DNA of 54,132 nt from Symbiobacterium sp040797425 (GTDB taxonomy: Bacteria > Bacillota > Sulfobacillia > Symbiobacteriales > Symbiobacteriaceae): positions 1-54,132 of the forward strand of contig NZ_JBFNEH010000021.1 of NCBI RefSeq assembly GCF_040797425.1, in the 5' to 3' direction. The translations under genes and the position numbers were made by a program. Positions 25,533 through 33,806 of the stretch are shown in pieces. The notes beneath the pieces were generated by a model. It was not told where the DNA came from and searched no databases. It was given only the letters and a program-made list of their open reading frames with translations. The stretch's first letter is position 1; each line of letters starts with the position of its first letter.

Positions 25533-25583
25533 GTACCGGACCGCCCGTGAATCGTACCGGGGGGAGTAAGCGCATCGTACCTG
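25533..25583. promoter_or_regulatory. Three phased GTACC direct repeats in a divergent promoter region
   Basis: GTACCGG at 25533 and 25554 and GTACCTG at 25577, spaced 21 and 23 bp. The last two extend to ATCGTACC. They lie between the MFS gene and the unknown plus-strand gene. Spacing near two helical turns suggests a binding site on one DNA face; the factor is unknown. Confidence 0.35.
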
Positions 25584-25710
25584 GGGACGATTCCTCGATA
25601 GGACCGGCGTCCGGGCCGGCCCCTCCGGGCAGACTAGACGTGGGGGTATCTCTCTGGTCAACCTGTTTTCTGCTGCCGGCACGGGCGGCGCGCAACTCAC
25701 CCCCGCCCTC

Positions 25711-26688
25711 ATGGCGCTCCTGGAGCACAGCGACCGGGCCGTCTTGGACGGACTGCTGGCCCTGGCAGACCTGGGCGAGGGCGATACGGAGAAGGCCGAG
25801 TTCCACTTTCCTGCCCCCGGCGAACCCCAGGGCGTGGGCGAGATCCGCCTGCCGGGGCGGCGGGTGCTGGTGGCCGCCACCGCGCCCGGTCAGGAGCCGC
25901 CGGCCCCCACCCGCGAGGGGACGGACGTGCTGGTCGTCGGCGGGATCGCCTCTGCCTCCCCGGGCTCGCCGGAGGTGCGGCGGCTCTCGTGGGAACGGCT
26001 GGACCGCTGGCTCGCGGAACTGAGCGAGCAGTACGACCCCGAGAGCCGCACCGGCTTCCTGCTGCGCCAGTTCCGCGCCTTCCTTCCCGAGGCGGGCATC
26101 ACCTACTTCCCCGGCTTCGGGCCGGAACTCCTGGACGCGGCGCCCCGCGCCCACCGTGACCTCGCCGCTTTTTTCCGGCTGGCCGAGGAACTGTTCAGTC
26201 TCCTGCAGACGGGCGTCGCGGCAGGCTGGCCACTCCTGCGCACGGCCCGGGCAGAGGACCTGCTGGCCGGCTTCTGCTTCCGGGACTACGCGGGGGCCGG
26301 GAAGGACGCGGCGAACTTCGTGCGCATCGCCCTCAACCTGGAGGCGAGTGAGTTGCAGATTGCGGTGTGGCTGGAACCTGGCGGACGGGCCCACCAGCGG
26401 CTGCGAACCACGCTGGCGGAGGGCGGGAAACTCGCCGACGCACTGCGGTCGCTGGCGCCCGAGCCGGTGCTCTGGCTGTGGTCGGCAGAGGATGACCGGA
26501 AGATCCCCGCGGCGGAGGTCGACGCCTCTCTGGCCGAAACCGTCGACTGGGACGCCTACACCGTGGCGGTGCAGGTGTCCCGCCCCTTCGCCGACCTGGC
26601 CGGCGAGGGGCTGCCCGACCGCATCGCCCAGTGGGTGGAGGAACTCCTGCGGATCATGGCACCCGTCCTGACCGACGTACTGCACTGA
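25711..26688 (+). CDS. Hypothetical protein, 325 residues or more
   Basis: I cannot place this protein with confidence. ATG at 25711 lacks a ribosome site. The open frame runs back to 25567 without ATG/GTG/TTG, and protein-like sequence (VNLFSAAGTGGAQLTPAL) precedes the ATG. A CTG at 25654 with GGGGGT 7 nt upstream is a plausible start, giving 344 residues. The middle part (RLSWERLDRWLAEL, then LLRQFRAFLPEAGITYFPGF) recalls proteins with a PD-(D/E)XK-like front half, but no catalytic D-ExK pattern is evident. It is acidic, soluble and monocistronic, divergent from the MFS gene. Confidence 0.75.
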   Translation: MALLEHSDRAVLDGLLALADLGEGDTEKAEFHFPAPGEPQGVGEIRLPGRRVLVAATAPGQEPPAPTREGTDVLVVGGIASASPGSPEVRRLSWERLDRWLAELSEQYDPESRTGFLLRQFRAFLPEAGITYFPGFGPELLDAAPRAHRDLAAFFRLAEELFSLLQTGVAAGWPLLRTARAEDLLAGFCFRDYAGAGKDAANFVRIALNLEASELQIAVWLEPGGRAHQRLRTTLAEGGKLADALRSLAPEPVLWLWSAEDDRKIPAAEVDASLAETVDWDAYTVAVQVSRPFADLAGEGLPDRIAQWVEELLRIMAPVLTDVLH

Positions 26689-26690
26689 AA

Positions 26691-26757
26691 AGCCGTGGAC
26701 CGGCCGCACCCCGGCCACCCACCGCCCGGCCCCCGCCCGCGCCCGGCCCACGGCTTC
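26691..26757. terminator. Long-loop inverted repeat between convergent genes
   Basis: AAGCCGTGG and CCACGGCTT arms, with CCGG/CCGG inside, flank a GC-rich 40-bp loop. T tract is short (CTTCTGG). It sits between the plus-strand hypothetical and the minus-strand repeat protein gene and may end both transcripts weakly. Confidence 0.4.
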
Positions 26758-26763
26758 TGGTTG

Positions 26764-27465
26764 TCACTGGGGGAAGCCCCGGTAAGGCCGCAGTGCCCGC
26801 GGCTGGCCAAGCACCTCCGCCAGCAGAACCGCCTGGGCGAGCCCTTCCCGCGTGCGGAGAAGCGCCGCCAGGGGCGGCTCCGGCTGAGCAGCGGTCTCCG
26901 GAGCGGGACTGGCAGTGGTCCGCACCGTACTCTGCAGCTGCCCGGGCACGACCTCGGGGCGAACCCCCTCGCTGGGGATGCCTTCGTTCCGTACACCTTC
27001 GGTCCTCACGCCCTCGGTGCCAAAACCCATGGTGCGAACGCCTTCGGTACCGAAGCCCTCGCTGCGAGACCCCTCGCTACCGATGCCCTCACGGCCAACA
27101 CCGTCGATGCCTGGGGCCGGCGTGCCAGTCCCGGGTCTTCCATCCGCCGGGCGCGCCCCGGAACCCTCTTCCCGGGGGTCCGTACCGGGCGATGCGGGGA
27201 TGCCCCAGATCCACGGCGGCAGTGGTTGCTCTCTCCCCGGTTGGCTGTCCGGAGTCTTTCGCGCCCACGGGGGCGGCGCCGTCTGCACTGGCCGGGGCCG
27301 CGGAGGCATGACCGGGGCCTGTGTGGCGGGCCGCTGCGGCTGCTGCGGGGGCGGCGGGAGGGGCCGCCCTCTCCGGCGGGAAGGCGGCTTCTCCAGCCGC
27401 TCCTTGACGGAGCTCCAGATGGCGCCCGCCACCGCTAGCACGATGAACCATACGAGTTCTTCCAG
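26764..27465 (-). CDS. Membrane-anchored protein with Glu-Gly pentapeptide repeats
   Basis: Unknown function. Read from CTG at 27465 (AGGTGATC 4 bases upstream in the leader, a perfect anti-SD match) the product has 233 residues and starts with a membrane helix, EELVWFIVLAVAGAIW. GTG at 27441 is the conventional alternative (225 residues). A basic Pro-rich stretch (about 30-75) follows. Then come about nine tandem five-residue units of the type S/T-E-G-V/F-R/G (about 125-170), such as SEGFG TEGVR. A C-terminal helix (LAALLRTREGLAQAVLLAEVL) closes it. It lies 22 bp after floA, the position held by yqfB in Bacillus. Confidence 0.7.
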   Translation of the reverse strand: MEELVWFIVLAVAGAIWSSVKERLEKPPSRRRGRPLPPPPQQPQRPATQAPVMPPRPRPVQTAPPPWARKTPDSQPGREQPLPPWIWGIPASPGTDPREEGSGARPADGRPGTGTPAPGIDGVGREGIGSEGSRSEGFGTEGVRTMGFGTEGVRTEGVRNEGIPSEGVRPEVVPGQLQSTVRTTASPAPETAAQPEPPLAALLRTREGLAQAVLLAEVLGQPRALRPYRGFPQ

Positions 27466-27487
27466 GGCGGATCACCTACTTCCCAGT

Positions 27488-28468
27488 CTACTTCTGTTCC
27501 CGGCCGCGGTCCTGGGTGCCGCCGAGGGACTCCCGCATGGCGGTGTCCGCCTGGATGTTCTTCATCTGCAGGTACTCCATCACGCCGATCTTGCCTTCCC
27601 GCAGCGCCTGCGCCAGGGCCAGCGGCACCTCCGCCTCGGCAGCCACCACCTTGGCCCGCATGCGCTGGGTCTCAGCCCGCATCTCCTGCTCCTCGGCCAC
27701 CGCCATCGCCCGCCGCTCCTCGGCCTTGGCCTGGGCCATCACCTTCTCCGCCTCGGCCTGGTCGGCCCGCAGCCGGGCGCCGATGTTGGCCCCCACGTCC
27801 ACGTCTGCAATGTCGATGGAGACGATCTCAAAAGCCGTCCCCGCATCCAGGCCCTTGGCCAGCACGGTCCGGGAGATCATGTCGGGGTTCTCCAGTACCT
27901 CTTTGTGGCTCTTGGCCGAACCGATCGTGGAGACGACGCCCTCGCCCACGCGGGCGATGATCGTGTCCTCGCCGGCGCCGCCGACGAGCCGGTTGATGTC
28001 GGCCCTCACCGTTACCCGGGCCTTGGCCCTCAGTTCGATGCCGTCCTGCGCCACGCCGGCCACCACGGGGGTCTCGATGACCTTCGGGTTCACCGACATC
28101 TGCACGGCCTCCAGCACGTTCCGCCCGGCGAGGTCAATCGCCGCCGCCCGCTCGAAGACCAGGTCGATGCCGGCCCGCTGCGCCGCGATCAGGGCGTCAA
28201 CCACCCGGTCGACGTTGCCGCCCGCCAGGTAGTGGGCCTCCAGTTTGTCGATGCTGATCTCCAGCCCCGCCTTCTCCGCCTTGATCAGGGCATTCACGAT
28301 GCGGTGCGGAGGCACCCGGCGCAGCTTCATGCCGATCATGTAGAAAATGCCGACGCGCACGTCTGCCGCGGCCGCCGAGATCCAGAGCCCCACCGGGACG
28401 AAGCTGAAGAAAAGCACCAGAAGCAGGATGACCAAGAACGTCGGAATCAGGAATGCAAGCTCACCCAT
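27488..28468 (-). CDS. floA: Flotillin-like membrane-domain protein FloA
   Basis: The 326-residue protein is of normal FloA length. A membrane hairpin (LIPTFLVILLLVLFFSFVPVGLWIS, about residues 7-31) is followed by a SPFH/PHB domain (KLRRVPPHRIVNALIKAEKAG, ARVTVRADINRLVGGAGEDT). A Glu/Ala-rich coiled coil follows (ADQAEAEKVMAQAKAEERRA). FloA organises fluid membrane regions and affects signalling and secretion. It follows nfeD by 17 bp, the usual flotillin-NfeD operon. ATG at 28468 has GGAGG upstream. Confidence 0.96.
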   Translation of the reverse strand: MGELAFLIPTFLVILLLVLFFSFVPVGLWISAAAADVRVGIFYMIGMKLRRVPPHRIVNALIKAEKAGLEISIDKLEAHYLAGGNVDRVVDALIAAQRAGIDLVFERAAAIDLAGRNVLEAVQMSVNPKVIETPVVAGVAQDGIELRAKARVTVRADINRLVGGAGEDTIIARVGEGVVSTIGSAKSHKEVLENPDMISRTVLAKGLDAGTAFEIVSIDIADVDVGANIGARLRADQAEAEKVMAQAKAEERRAMAVAEEQEMRAETQRMRAKVVAAEAEVPLALAQALREGKIGVMEYLQMKNIQADTAMRESLGGTQDRGREQK

Positions 28469-28485
28469 GTGCGGACCTCCTCAAT

Positions 28486-29823
28486 TCATGATTTCTTGTC
28501 CACAGCCCGGACGACGATTCGGGTTCCTTCCACGCGGATCACACGCACCGGAACGCCGGCGGGAACGAACTCGCCCTCCGTCACCACGTCCAGCCGCTGG
28601 TCGCCGAAGACGGCGGTACCCGCGGGGCGCAGCACGGTGAGGCTCCGGCCCTCCCGCCCCACCAGGTGGGAGCGCTCGGGCGACTGGGCGGACCAGTCCT
28701 TCGCCGAGTCCGAGAGCGTGAGCATGCGGCCGAGTCCCCGCTTGCTGATCGCCCGGATCAGGGCGAAGAGCACGAAGGCGCCGGCGAGGGCCGTCCACAC
28801 GAGATACCGCCAGGCCAGGCCGGCCGAGGGCGCCGCCAGGAAGATGGCTCCGCCGAAGGCGGCGATGCCCGCCAGGCCGAACACGCCGAAACCAGGCGTA
28901 AACAGTTCGATCAGCATGAGCACCACGCCGCTCAGCGCCAGGGCGATCTCCACCCACCCGGCGGTGCCCACCAGGGCATTGCCGAGGAAGAACAGCGAGA
29001 GGCAGATGACCCCCAGCGCGGCGGGACCGGTGAGACCGGGCTGCATGAACTCGATGCCGAAGGCGATCACCCCGAGCACCAGGAGCAAGATCGCCACCCA
29101 GGGCGTGGTAAGGAAGCGGCCCACCTGCTCGGAGAACGTCCACTGCGGCTCCACCAGTTCGTACTCGGCGATGCCGGCCTGGCGGATGGCGTCGTTCAGG
29201 CTCCCGGCCACGCCGCTCGCGTACCCCATGTCTGCCGCCTGCTGGTAGGTGAGCGTGAGCAGCGTGTCGGTCTGCCCGGGGATGGGGTGGTCCTTGTCGA
29301 CAAACGCCCGGGCGACAGCGGCGTCTCGGCCCCTGGCCTCCGCTGCCGAGGTGAAGTAGTTCACCACCACCGAAAGCGCCTTGTAATCGGCCGTCTCACC
29401 CGTAAAGAGTTCCCGTGGCTCTGCGGCGCCGATCACCGAACCGGGGGCCATGTAGAGGTACTCGGCCGCCGTGGCGATGAGCGCCCCGGCGGAGACGGCC
29501 TCGTTCTCCACCCAGGCAATGGTCTTGATGCGCTTGGGGGCGGCCAGCAGCCGGTCCTTGATGCGCACCGCGCTGTCCACGTAGCCGCCGGGCGTATCGA
29601 GCACCACGGCGATCCCGACGGCGTCCGGGTCGGCCTCCGCCTGGTCGAACACGCGACTGCCAAACTGGGCCAGCCCCGGATCGATCACCTGGCCCTCATC
29701 GATGCGGAGCACATAGACCTTACCGGTCGCGCCGGCCGCCTGGGCCCCGGGCGCCGTGGCCAGCAGCAGGGAGAGGCTCAGGAGCAGCGCCACGATGGGC
29801 CAAAGGGCGAGTCGCTGGCGCAT
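28486..29823 (-). CDS. nfeD: NfeD-family membrane protein with ClpP-like protease domain
   Basis: A long-form NfeD (445 residues; YqeZ of Bacillus is similar). It has a signal peptide (1-30), a ClpP/crotonase-type serine protease-like domain (about 32-210; DTPGGYVDSAVRIKD, NEAVSAGALIATAAEYLYMAPGS with the Ser/Lys-type active-site region), four or more membrane helices (about 230-350) and a C-terminal NfeD OB-fold (LVGREGRSLTVLRPAGTAVF). It is thought to work with the flotillin encoded next. ATG at 29823 has GGAGGTGA upstream. Confidence 0.95.
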   Translation of the reverse strand: MRQRLALWPIVALLLSLSLLLATAPGAQAAGATGKVYVLRIDEGQVIDPGLAQFGSRVFDQAEADPDAVGIAVVLDTPGGYVDSAVRIKDRLLAAPKRIKTIAWVENEAVSAGALIATAAEYLYMAPGSVIGAAEPRELFTGETADYKALSVVVNYFTSAAEARGRDAAVARAFVDKDHPIPGQTDTLLTLTYQQAADMGYASGVAGSLNDAIRQAGIAEYELVEPQWTFSEQVGRFLTTPWVAILLLVLGVIAFGIEFMQPGLTGPAALGVICLSLFFLGNALVGTAGWVEIALALSGVVLMLIELFTPGFGVFGLAGIAAFGGAIFLAAPSAGLAWRYLVWTALAGAFVLFALIRAISKRGLGRMLTLSDSAKDWSAQSPERSHLVGREGRSLTVLRPAGTAVFGDQRLDVVTEGEFVPAGVPVRVIRVEGTRIVVRAVDKKS

Positions 29824-29873
29824 GGAAAGTCACCTCCATCGCGAACCGGGCGGCTTTCCTGCGCCTCGGTCGC

Positions 29874-31997
29874 TTATTGTGATGGTTGCCCCGGCGGGTC
29901 GGCCCGCTCCACCTGCACCAGGTTGGTGTGGAAGGAGGCTCCGCCCCCCATGTCGGCAGGCTGGTCCAGGGTAAGCACGTTGATACCGGCGCCGCCGGGC
30001 ATGTGGCGCGACCACCAGATGCTGGGCGAAATGGCCACGCCAGGCTGCGACCAGTCACCCACCTGGGCCTTGAGCAGAACGGACCCCCGGTCGTTGAACA
30101 CCCTGACCCAGTCGCCGGACCGGATGGACCGGGCCTCGGCGTCCACCGGGTTCAGGTAGATGGTGGGCGCCCCCTCCCGCTCCATCATGCGCGGCAGATT
30201 GGCGAAGGTGCTGTTCAGGAAGTGGTGCGCGGCCGGAGTGATCAGTGCGATCGGGTAGCGGGCCGCCAGCTCGGGCGAGCCGTCGACGGACTCGGCCGGG
30301 GGCGTGTACTCCACCACCGGGTCGAACCCCTGGGCCGCAAGGGCCTCCGAGTAGAACTCCACCCTGCCGGACGGGGTTCCGAACCCCCCTTCGGTGAACG
30401 GCGCCGCCGGCCGATTCACCTTGATGCGGCGCTCCCGCTTCAGCCGCTCCAGGGTGATGCCCTCCAGATAGGGGCTGCCGCTGGAAAGCGCCTGGCGGAT
30501 CAGGTCCTCGTCGCTGTCCCGGAAGCAGGGCTCGGTGAATCCCATGGCCCGGGCCAGGCGGCGGAAGAGCTCGGTGTTCGGGACCGCCTCCCCCAGGGGC
30601 TCGATCACCGGCTCGTTCAGCTGCACGTAGAGGTGCCAGTACGAGGTCATGAGGTCCAGGTGCTCGAACTGCGTGGTCGCGGGCAGCACGATGTCGGCCC
30701 AGCGGCAGGTGTCGGTGAAGAGCTGTTCGTGCACCACGGTGAACAGGTCTTCACGGGATAGACCCTGTAACACCCGCGATCCGTTCGGTGCGACGCACGC
30801 AGGATTGGAATTATAGACGAACAGGGCCTTCACCGGCGGGTCCAGAGGCTCGGTGAGCGCCTTGCCCAGTTCGATCATGTTGATCACGCGCGGAGGCGGC
30901 GAGGGCATCAGGTCCGGCCGCTTCAGTGCGAACGAGTTGAGGCCGTAGGAGCTGGAGTTGGAGAGCAGGAAGCCTCCGCCCCGGTCGCGCCAGTGGCCGG
31001 TGAGGGCCGGGATCATGGCGATGGCCCGCACGGTGGAGCCGCCGTTGGTGTGGCGCTGCAGGCCATAGCCCACCCGCAACACCGCGGGCCGGCTCTCCCA
31101 CCACAGCCGGGCCAGGGCCACGATGTCGCCGGCCGGGATGCCCGTGACGGCTGCGGCCCGCTCCGGCGGCCACTCGGCCACTTTCCGCTCCAGGCGGTCG
31201 AAGCCCAGGGTGTAGCGGTCAATGTACTCCCGATCCAGCCAGCCCTCCCGCACCAGCACGTGCATGACCCCCAGGGCCAGGGCTGCGTCGGTGCCCGGGC
31301 GGGGCGAGAGGTGCCAGTCGGCTTCCCGGGCCGCCTTGTGCCGGTACGGGTCGATGACCACCAGCCGGGCCCCCCGCCGCCGGGCCTCCTCGATGATCGG
31401 CCACTGGTGGGGATTGGACGAGATGGGGTTTACGCCCCACACCACGATGAGGCGGGCATGCACCATGTCCTCGGGGTCGGGCCCCATGCGGGCGCCCAGC
31501 ACCGAGTTCACGGCCGCCTCCCCGGCCGCGGAGCAGATGGTGCGGTCCAGCTGGCTCGCCCCGAGCCGGTGGAAGAAGCGGCGGTCCATGGAGCCGTACT
31601 GCAGAACGCCGATGGTGCCGGCGTAGGAGTAAGGCAGAATGGCCTCCGCCCCGTACTCGGCGATGATCGCGCGGAACCGGTCTGCGATGATGGAAAGCGC
31701 CTCGTCCCACGAGATGCGCGCAAACTGCCCGGAGCCCTTCGGCCCGGTGCGCTTCATGGGGTAAAGCACCCGGTCGGGGCTGTAGACCCGCTCCTCGTAA
31801 TGGTTGGTCTTCACGCAGAGAAATCCGCGCGTCACCGGATGGTCGGGATCGCCCATCACGCGCACAACCCGGCCGTCCTTCACCTGCACCAGCATGGCGC
31901 AGGTATCCCAGCAGTCGTGGGGGCAGACGGCCGGCTTCACCACGATCCCCCCGGTGTCAACCCGACTTGCGGGTCTGGTCTTGCGTCCCTCCGTCAT
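29874..31997 (-). CDS. Molybdopterin-dependent oxidoreductase, DMSO-reductase superfamily
   Basis: The 707-residue catalytic subunit opens with an Fe4S4 motif (CPHDCWDTC near residue 26, then GFLCVKTNHYEERVYSPDRVLYP). It continues through molybdopterin-guanine-dinucleotide domains (VVWGVNPISSNPHQWPII; DPYRHKAAREADWHLSPRPGTDAAL) and ends in the dinucleotide-binding domain (HHFLNSTFANLPRMMEREG). It is most like the thiosulfate/polysulfide or related reductase branch; the substrate is unknown. No twin-arginine signal precedes the cluster, so it is probably cytoplasmic. ATG at 31997 has GAGGAGG 8 nt upstream. It is paired with a NapG-like ferredoxin; mobA in this window could supply its cofactor. 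Confidence 0.9.
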   Translation of the reverse strand: MTEGRKTRPASRVDTGGIVVKPAVCPHDCWDTCAMLVQVKDGRVVRVMGDPDHPVTRGFLCVKTNHYEERVYSPDRVLYPMKRTGPKGSGQFARISWDEALSIIADRFRAIIAEYGAEAILPYSYAGTIGVLQYGSMDRRFFHRLGASQLDRTICSAAGEAAVNSVLGARMGPDPEDMVHARLIVVWGVNPISSNPHQWPIIEEARRRGARLVVIDPYRHKAAREADWHLSPRPGTDAALALGVMHVLVREGWLDREYIDRYTLGFDRLERKVAEWPPERAAAVTGIPAGDIVALARLWWESRPAVLRVGYGLQRHTNGGSTVRAIAMIPALTGHWRDRGGGFLLSNSSSYGLNSFALKRPDLMPSPPPRVINMIELGKALTEPLDPPVKALFVYNSNPACVAPNGSRVLQGLSREDLFTVVHEQLFTDTCRWADIVLPATTQFEHLDLMTSYWHLYVQLNEPVIEPLGEAVPNTELFRRLARAMGFTEPCFRDSDEDLIRQALSSGSPYLEGITLERLKRERRIKVNRPAAPFTEGGFGTPSGRVEFYSEALAAQGFDPVVEYTPPAESVDGSPELAARYPIALITPAAHHFLNSTFANLPRMMEREGAPTIYLNPVDAEARSIRSGDWVRVFNDRGSVLLKAQVGDWSQPGVAISPSIWWSRHMPGGAGINVLTLDQPADMGGGASFHTNLVQVERADPPGQPSQ

Positions 31998-32016
31998 GGC
32001 AGGCCCTCCTCGCGCG

Positions 32017-32601
32017 TCAGTTGGTCGGCTGTATGGTGATGGCGAGCGGCGTGCTCACGCACACGTAGGCGCAGGCGCCGCACCCCGTGCAGTATTCCCG
32101 GTTCACCGCAGGCTTTCCCGCCACGAGCCGGATTGCCTCGTCCGGAAAGGGGCACCGGTGGTAGCAGAGGGAGCAGGGCGACCCCTGGAACGCCCAGCAC
32201 AGGGCGGGGTCGAGCACCGCCAGGCCCATGCGCACCTCCCGGGCCGCCGCCACGGGCTGCAGGGCTCCCGGCGCGCAGGCGGGCATGCAGCGGCCGCAGA
32301 GGTCGCAGGCCCTCCGGAGCGGGTCGATGTACGGCGTGCCTGCCGCCGCACCTGCAGAGGGCGGCAAGAGCTGGATCGCGCCGACGGGACAGGCCCGGGC
32401 GCAGTCGCCGCAGCGCGTGCAGGTGAGCAGGAAGGTCGGCTCCGGCAGGGCGCCCGGCGGCCGCAGATGGCGGCGCCCTCCCGAGGCCCGCGCCGCCGCC
32501 TCGTCGGCCGCAGCCTCCACGCCTTCCGCCACGGCGCGCACAAGGCTGCGCAGGCCCTGCCGCAGGAATGACCGGCGATCACCCGATGAGCCGTTGGGCA
32601 C
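32017..32601 (-). CDS. NapG/MauM-like 4Fe-4S ferredoxin-type protein
   Basis: From GTG at 32601 (GAGGAGGG 7 nt upstream) the product has 194 residues. It shows four cysteine clusters: CTRCGDCARACP, CDLCGRCMPAC, a PCSLCYHRCP group and CTGCGACAYVC, in the NapG/MauM order including MGLAVLDPALC. The N-terminal DRRSFLRQGLRSLV looks like a twin-arginine motif but lacks a following hydrophobic core, so export is doubtful. It lies 19 bp upstream of the molybdopterin oxidoreductase and probably passes electrons to or from it. Confidence 0.88.
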   Translation of the reverse strand: MPNGSSGDRRSFLRQGLRSLVRAVAEGVEAAADEAAARASGGRRHLRPPGALPEPTFLLTCTRCGDCARACPVGAIQLLPPSAGAAAGTPYIDPLRRACDLCGRCMPACAPGALQPVAAAREVRMGLAVLDPALCWAFQGSPCSLCYHRCPFPDEAIRLVAGKPAVNREYCTGCGACAYVCVSTPLAITIQPTN

Positions 32602-32642
32602 GGTTCGCCCTCCTCGCTGTTCGCACATGGGTCTATTTCTAG

Positions 32643-32651
32643 ACTATAGCA
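32643..32651 (-). promoter_or_regulatory. Extended -10 promoter of the oxidoreductase pair
   Basis: TGCTATAGT, an extended -10 (TGN plus TATAGT), lies 42 bp before the ferredoxin start. No good -35 is visible 17 bp upstream, which is acceptable for extended -10 promoters. Confidence 0.5.
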
Positions 32652-32679
32652 CGGTAGAGGGCACTGCAGACAGATGAAA

Positions 32680-32710
32680 ACCCCGGCGGGCGTTTTCCGT
32701 CCACCGGGGT
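32680..32710 (-). terminator. Terminator after yqeY
   Basis: ACCCCGG and CCGGGGT arms around a 17-nt inner region, followed on the minus strand by TTTTCATC. It lies 8 bp after the yqeY stop. Confidence 0.75.
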
Positions 32711-32717
32711 CATTCGA

Positions 32718-33167
32718 TCACCCGAGCAATTCCCTGACGATCTGTTGGACCATCTTGCCGTCTGCGCGTCCCCTGGTCTGGGCCATCAGCGGGCCCATCA
32801 CCTTTCCCATGTCTTTCACGCTTTGCGCGCCGACCTCGGCGATGACCTTGCGTGCCAGATCCCGCACCTCATCGGCGGTAAGCTGCTTCGGGAGGTAATC
32901 CGACAGGACGTCGATCTCGGCTTGCGCCCGCTCGATCAAATCCTTCCGACTGCTCCGCTCGAAGTCAGCCATGGACTCCTTGAGCTGCTTCACCTGCTTC
33001 TGGATGATGCCGAGGATCTCATCGTCGGAGAGGGGTGCGTGCTTCTCGATTTCTGCGTTCTTGATCGCCGCCCGCAGGAACCGGATCGTCTCGAGGCGCA
33101 CCTTTCCGGCAGGGCCGGCCTTCATGGCGGCCTTCATGTCCTCGGTGAGACGTTCACTGAGGTTCAT
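32718..33167 (-). CDS. yqeY: GatB/YqeY domain protein
   Basis: The 149-residue YqeY-family protein has the typical start LSERLTEDMKAAMKAGPAGKVRLETIRFLRAA and the C-terminal VGAQSVKDMGKVMGPLMAQTRGRADGK block (both quoted in parts across residues 3-33 and 115-141). The fold matches the tRNA-binding tail domain of GatB, but the function of free-standing YqeY is unknown. ATG at 33167 has AAGGAG 10 nt upstream. It follows rpsU, an arrangement conserved in Firmicutes. Confidence 0.93.
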   Translation of the reverse strand: MNLSERLTEDMKAAMKAGPAGKVRLETIRFLRAAIKNAEIEKHAPLSDDEILGIIQKQVKQLKESMADFERSSRKDLIERAQAEIDVLSDYLPKQLTADEVRDLARKVIAEVGAQSVKDMGKVMGPLMAQTRGRADGKMVQQIVRELLG

Positions 33168-33189
33168 GCGCAGCCAGCTCCTTCGAAGA

Positions 33190-33369
33190 CTAGTCGCGGT
33201 ACTTGCGCTTACGAGCGGCCTCGCTCTTCTTCTTGCGCCTCACACTCGGCTTCTCGTAGTGCTCGCGCTTCCGAATCTCAGCGAGCACTCCGGCCCGCTG
33301 CAGCTGACGCTTGAAACGGCGAAGGGCGCTATCCAGCGACTCGTTCTTGCCGATCTTGACTTCGGACAT
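33190..33369 (-). CDS. rpsU: 30S ribosomal protein S21
   Basis: With ATG at 33369 the protein has 59 residues, normal for S21. It shows the family core IGKNESLDSALRRFKRQL, then KREHYEKPSVRRKKK and a basic tail. S21 sits near the platform of the 30S subunit and helps initiation. GGAGGGG lies 9 nt upstream; the longer frame to 33414 is not supported. It lies upstream of yqeY with 22 bp between, as in Bacillus. Confidence 0.97.
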   Translation of the reverse strand: MSEVKIGKNESLDSALRRFKRQLQRAGVLAEIRKREHYEKPSVRRKKKSEAARKRKYRD

Positions 33370-33455
33370 CCCGGACTTCCCTCCCCTCCGCTGGACCTGG
33401 GGGAAAAAGAACACGCTCCGTGATTATACCGCGGGGCAAAGCTTATGTCAAACGC

Positions 33456-33800
33456 TCAGGCCACGGGCCCCAGCGTCCGCCCGCCCAGCACGTGGAGGTG
33501 CAGGTGGAGCACTTGCTGACCGGAGTCCTTGCCGTGGTTGGTAACGACCCGGTAGCCCGTCTCGGCCACGCCCGTCTCCGCGGCCACCCGCTGCACGGCG
33601 GCAAACAGCTTCGCCAGCAGCTCGGTGTGTTCCGGCCGGAGATCCGCCACGGACCCGAGGTGCTGCTTGGGAATCACCAGTACGTGCACGGGTGCAACCG
33701 GGTTGATGTCCCGGAAGGCCAGGACGTCCTCGTCCTCGTAGACCTTGCTGGACGGAATCTCCCCGGCAGCGATCTTACAGAACAGGCAATCGTGAGCCAC
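33456..33800 (-). CDS. HIT-family hydrolase (HinT-like)
   Basis: The 114-residue protein belongs to the histidine triad family; HinT members hydrolyse adenosine phosphoramidates. It has an N-terminal zinc-type pair (CLFCKIAAGEIPSSKVYED), the dinucleotide fold VAPVHVLVIPKQH, and the triad HLHLHVLGGR near the C-terminus. GTG at 33800 has GGAG 9 nt upstream. It is located just after ddl on the same strand, before rpsU. Confidence 0.94.
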   Translation of the reverse strand: MAHDCLFCKIAAGEIPSSKVYEDEDVLAFRDINPVAPVHVLVIPKQHLGSVADLRPEHTELLAKLFAAVQRVAAETGVAETGYRVVTNHGKDSGQQVLHLHLHVLGGRTLGPVA

Positions 33801-33806
33801 GCCGTA

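Noticed and set aside
27089..27475. 128-codon frame starting with GTG just after floA
   Set aside because: Ala/Gly/Arg-rich shadow of the repeat protein; the membrane helix and repeats are in the other frame.
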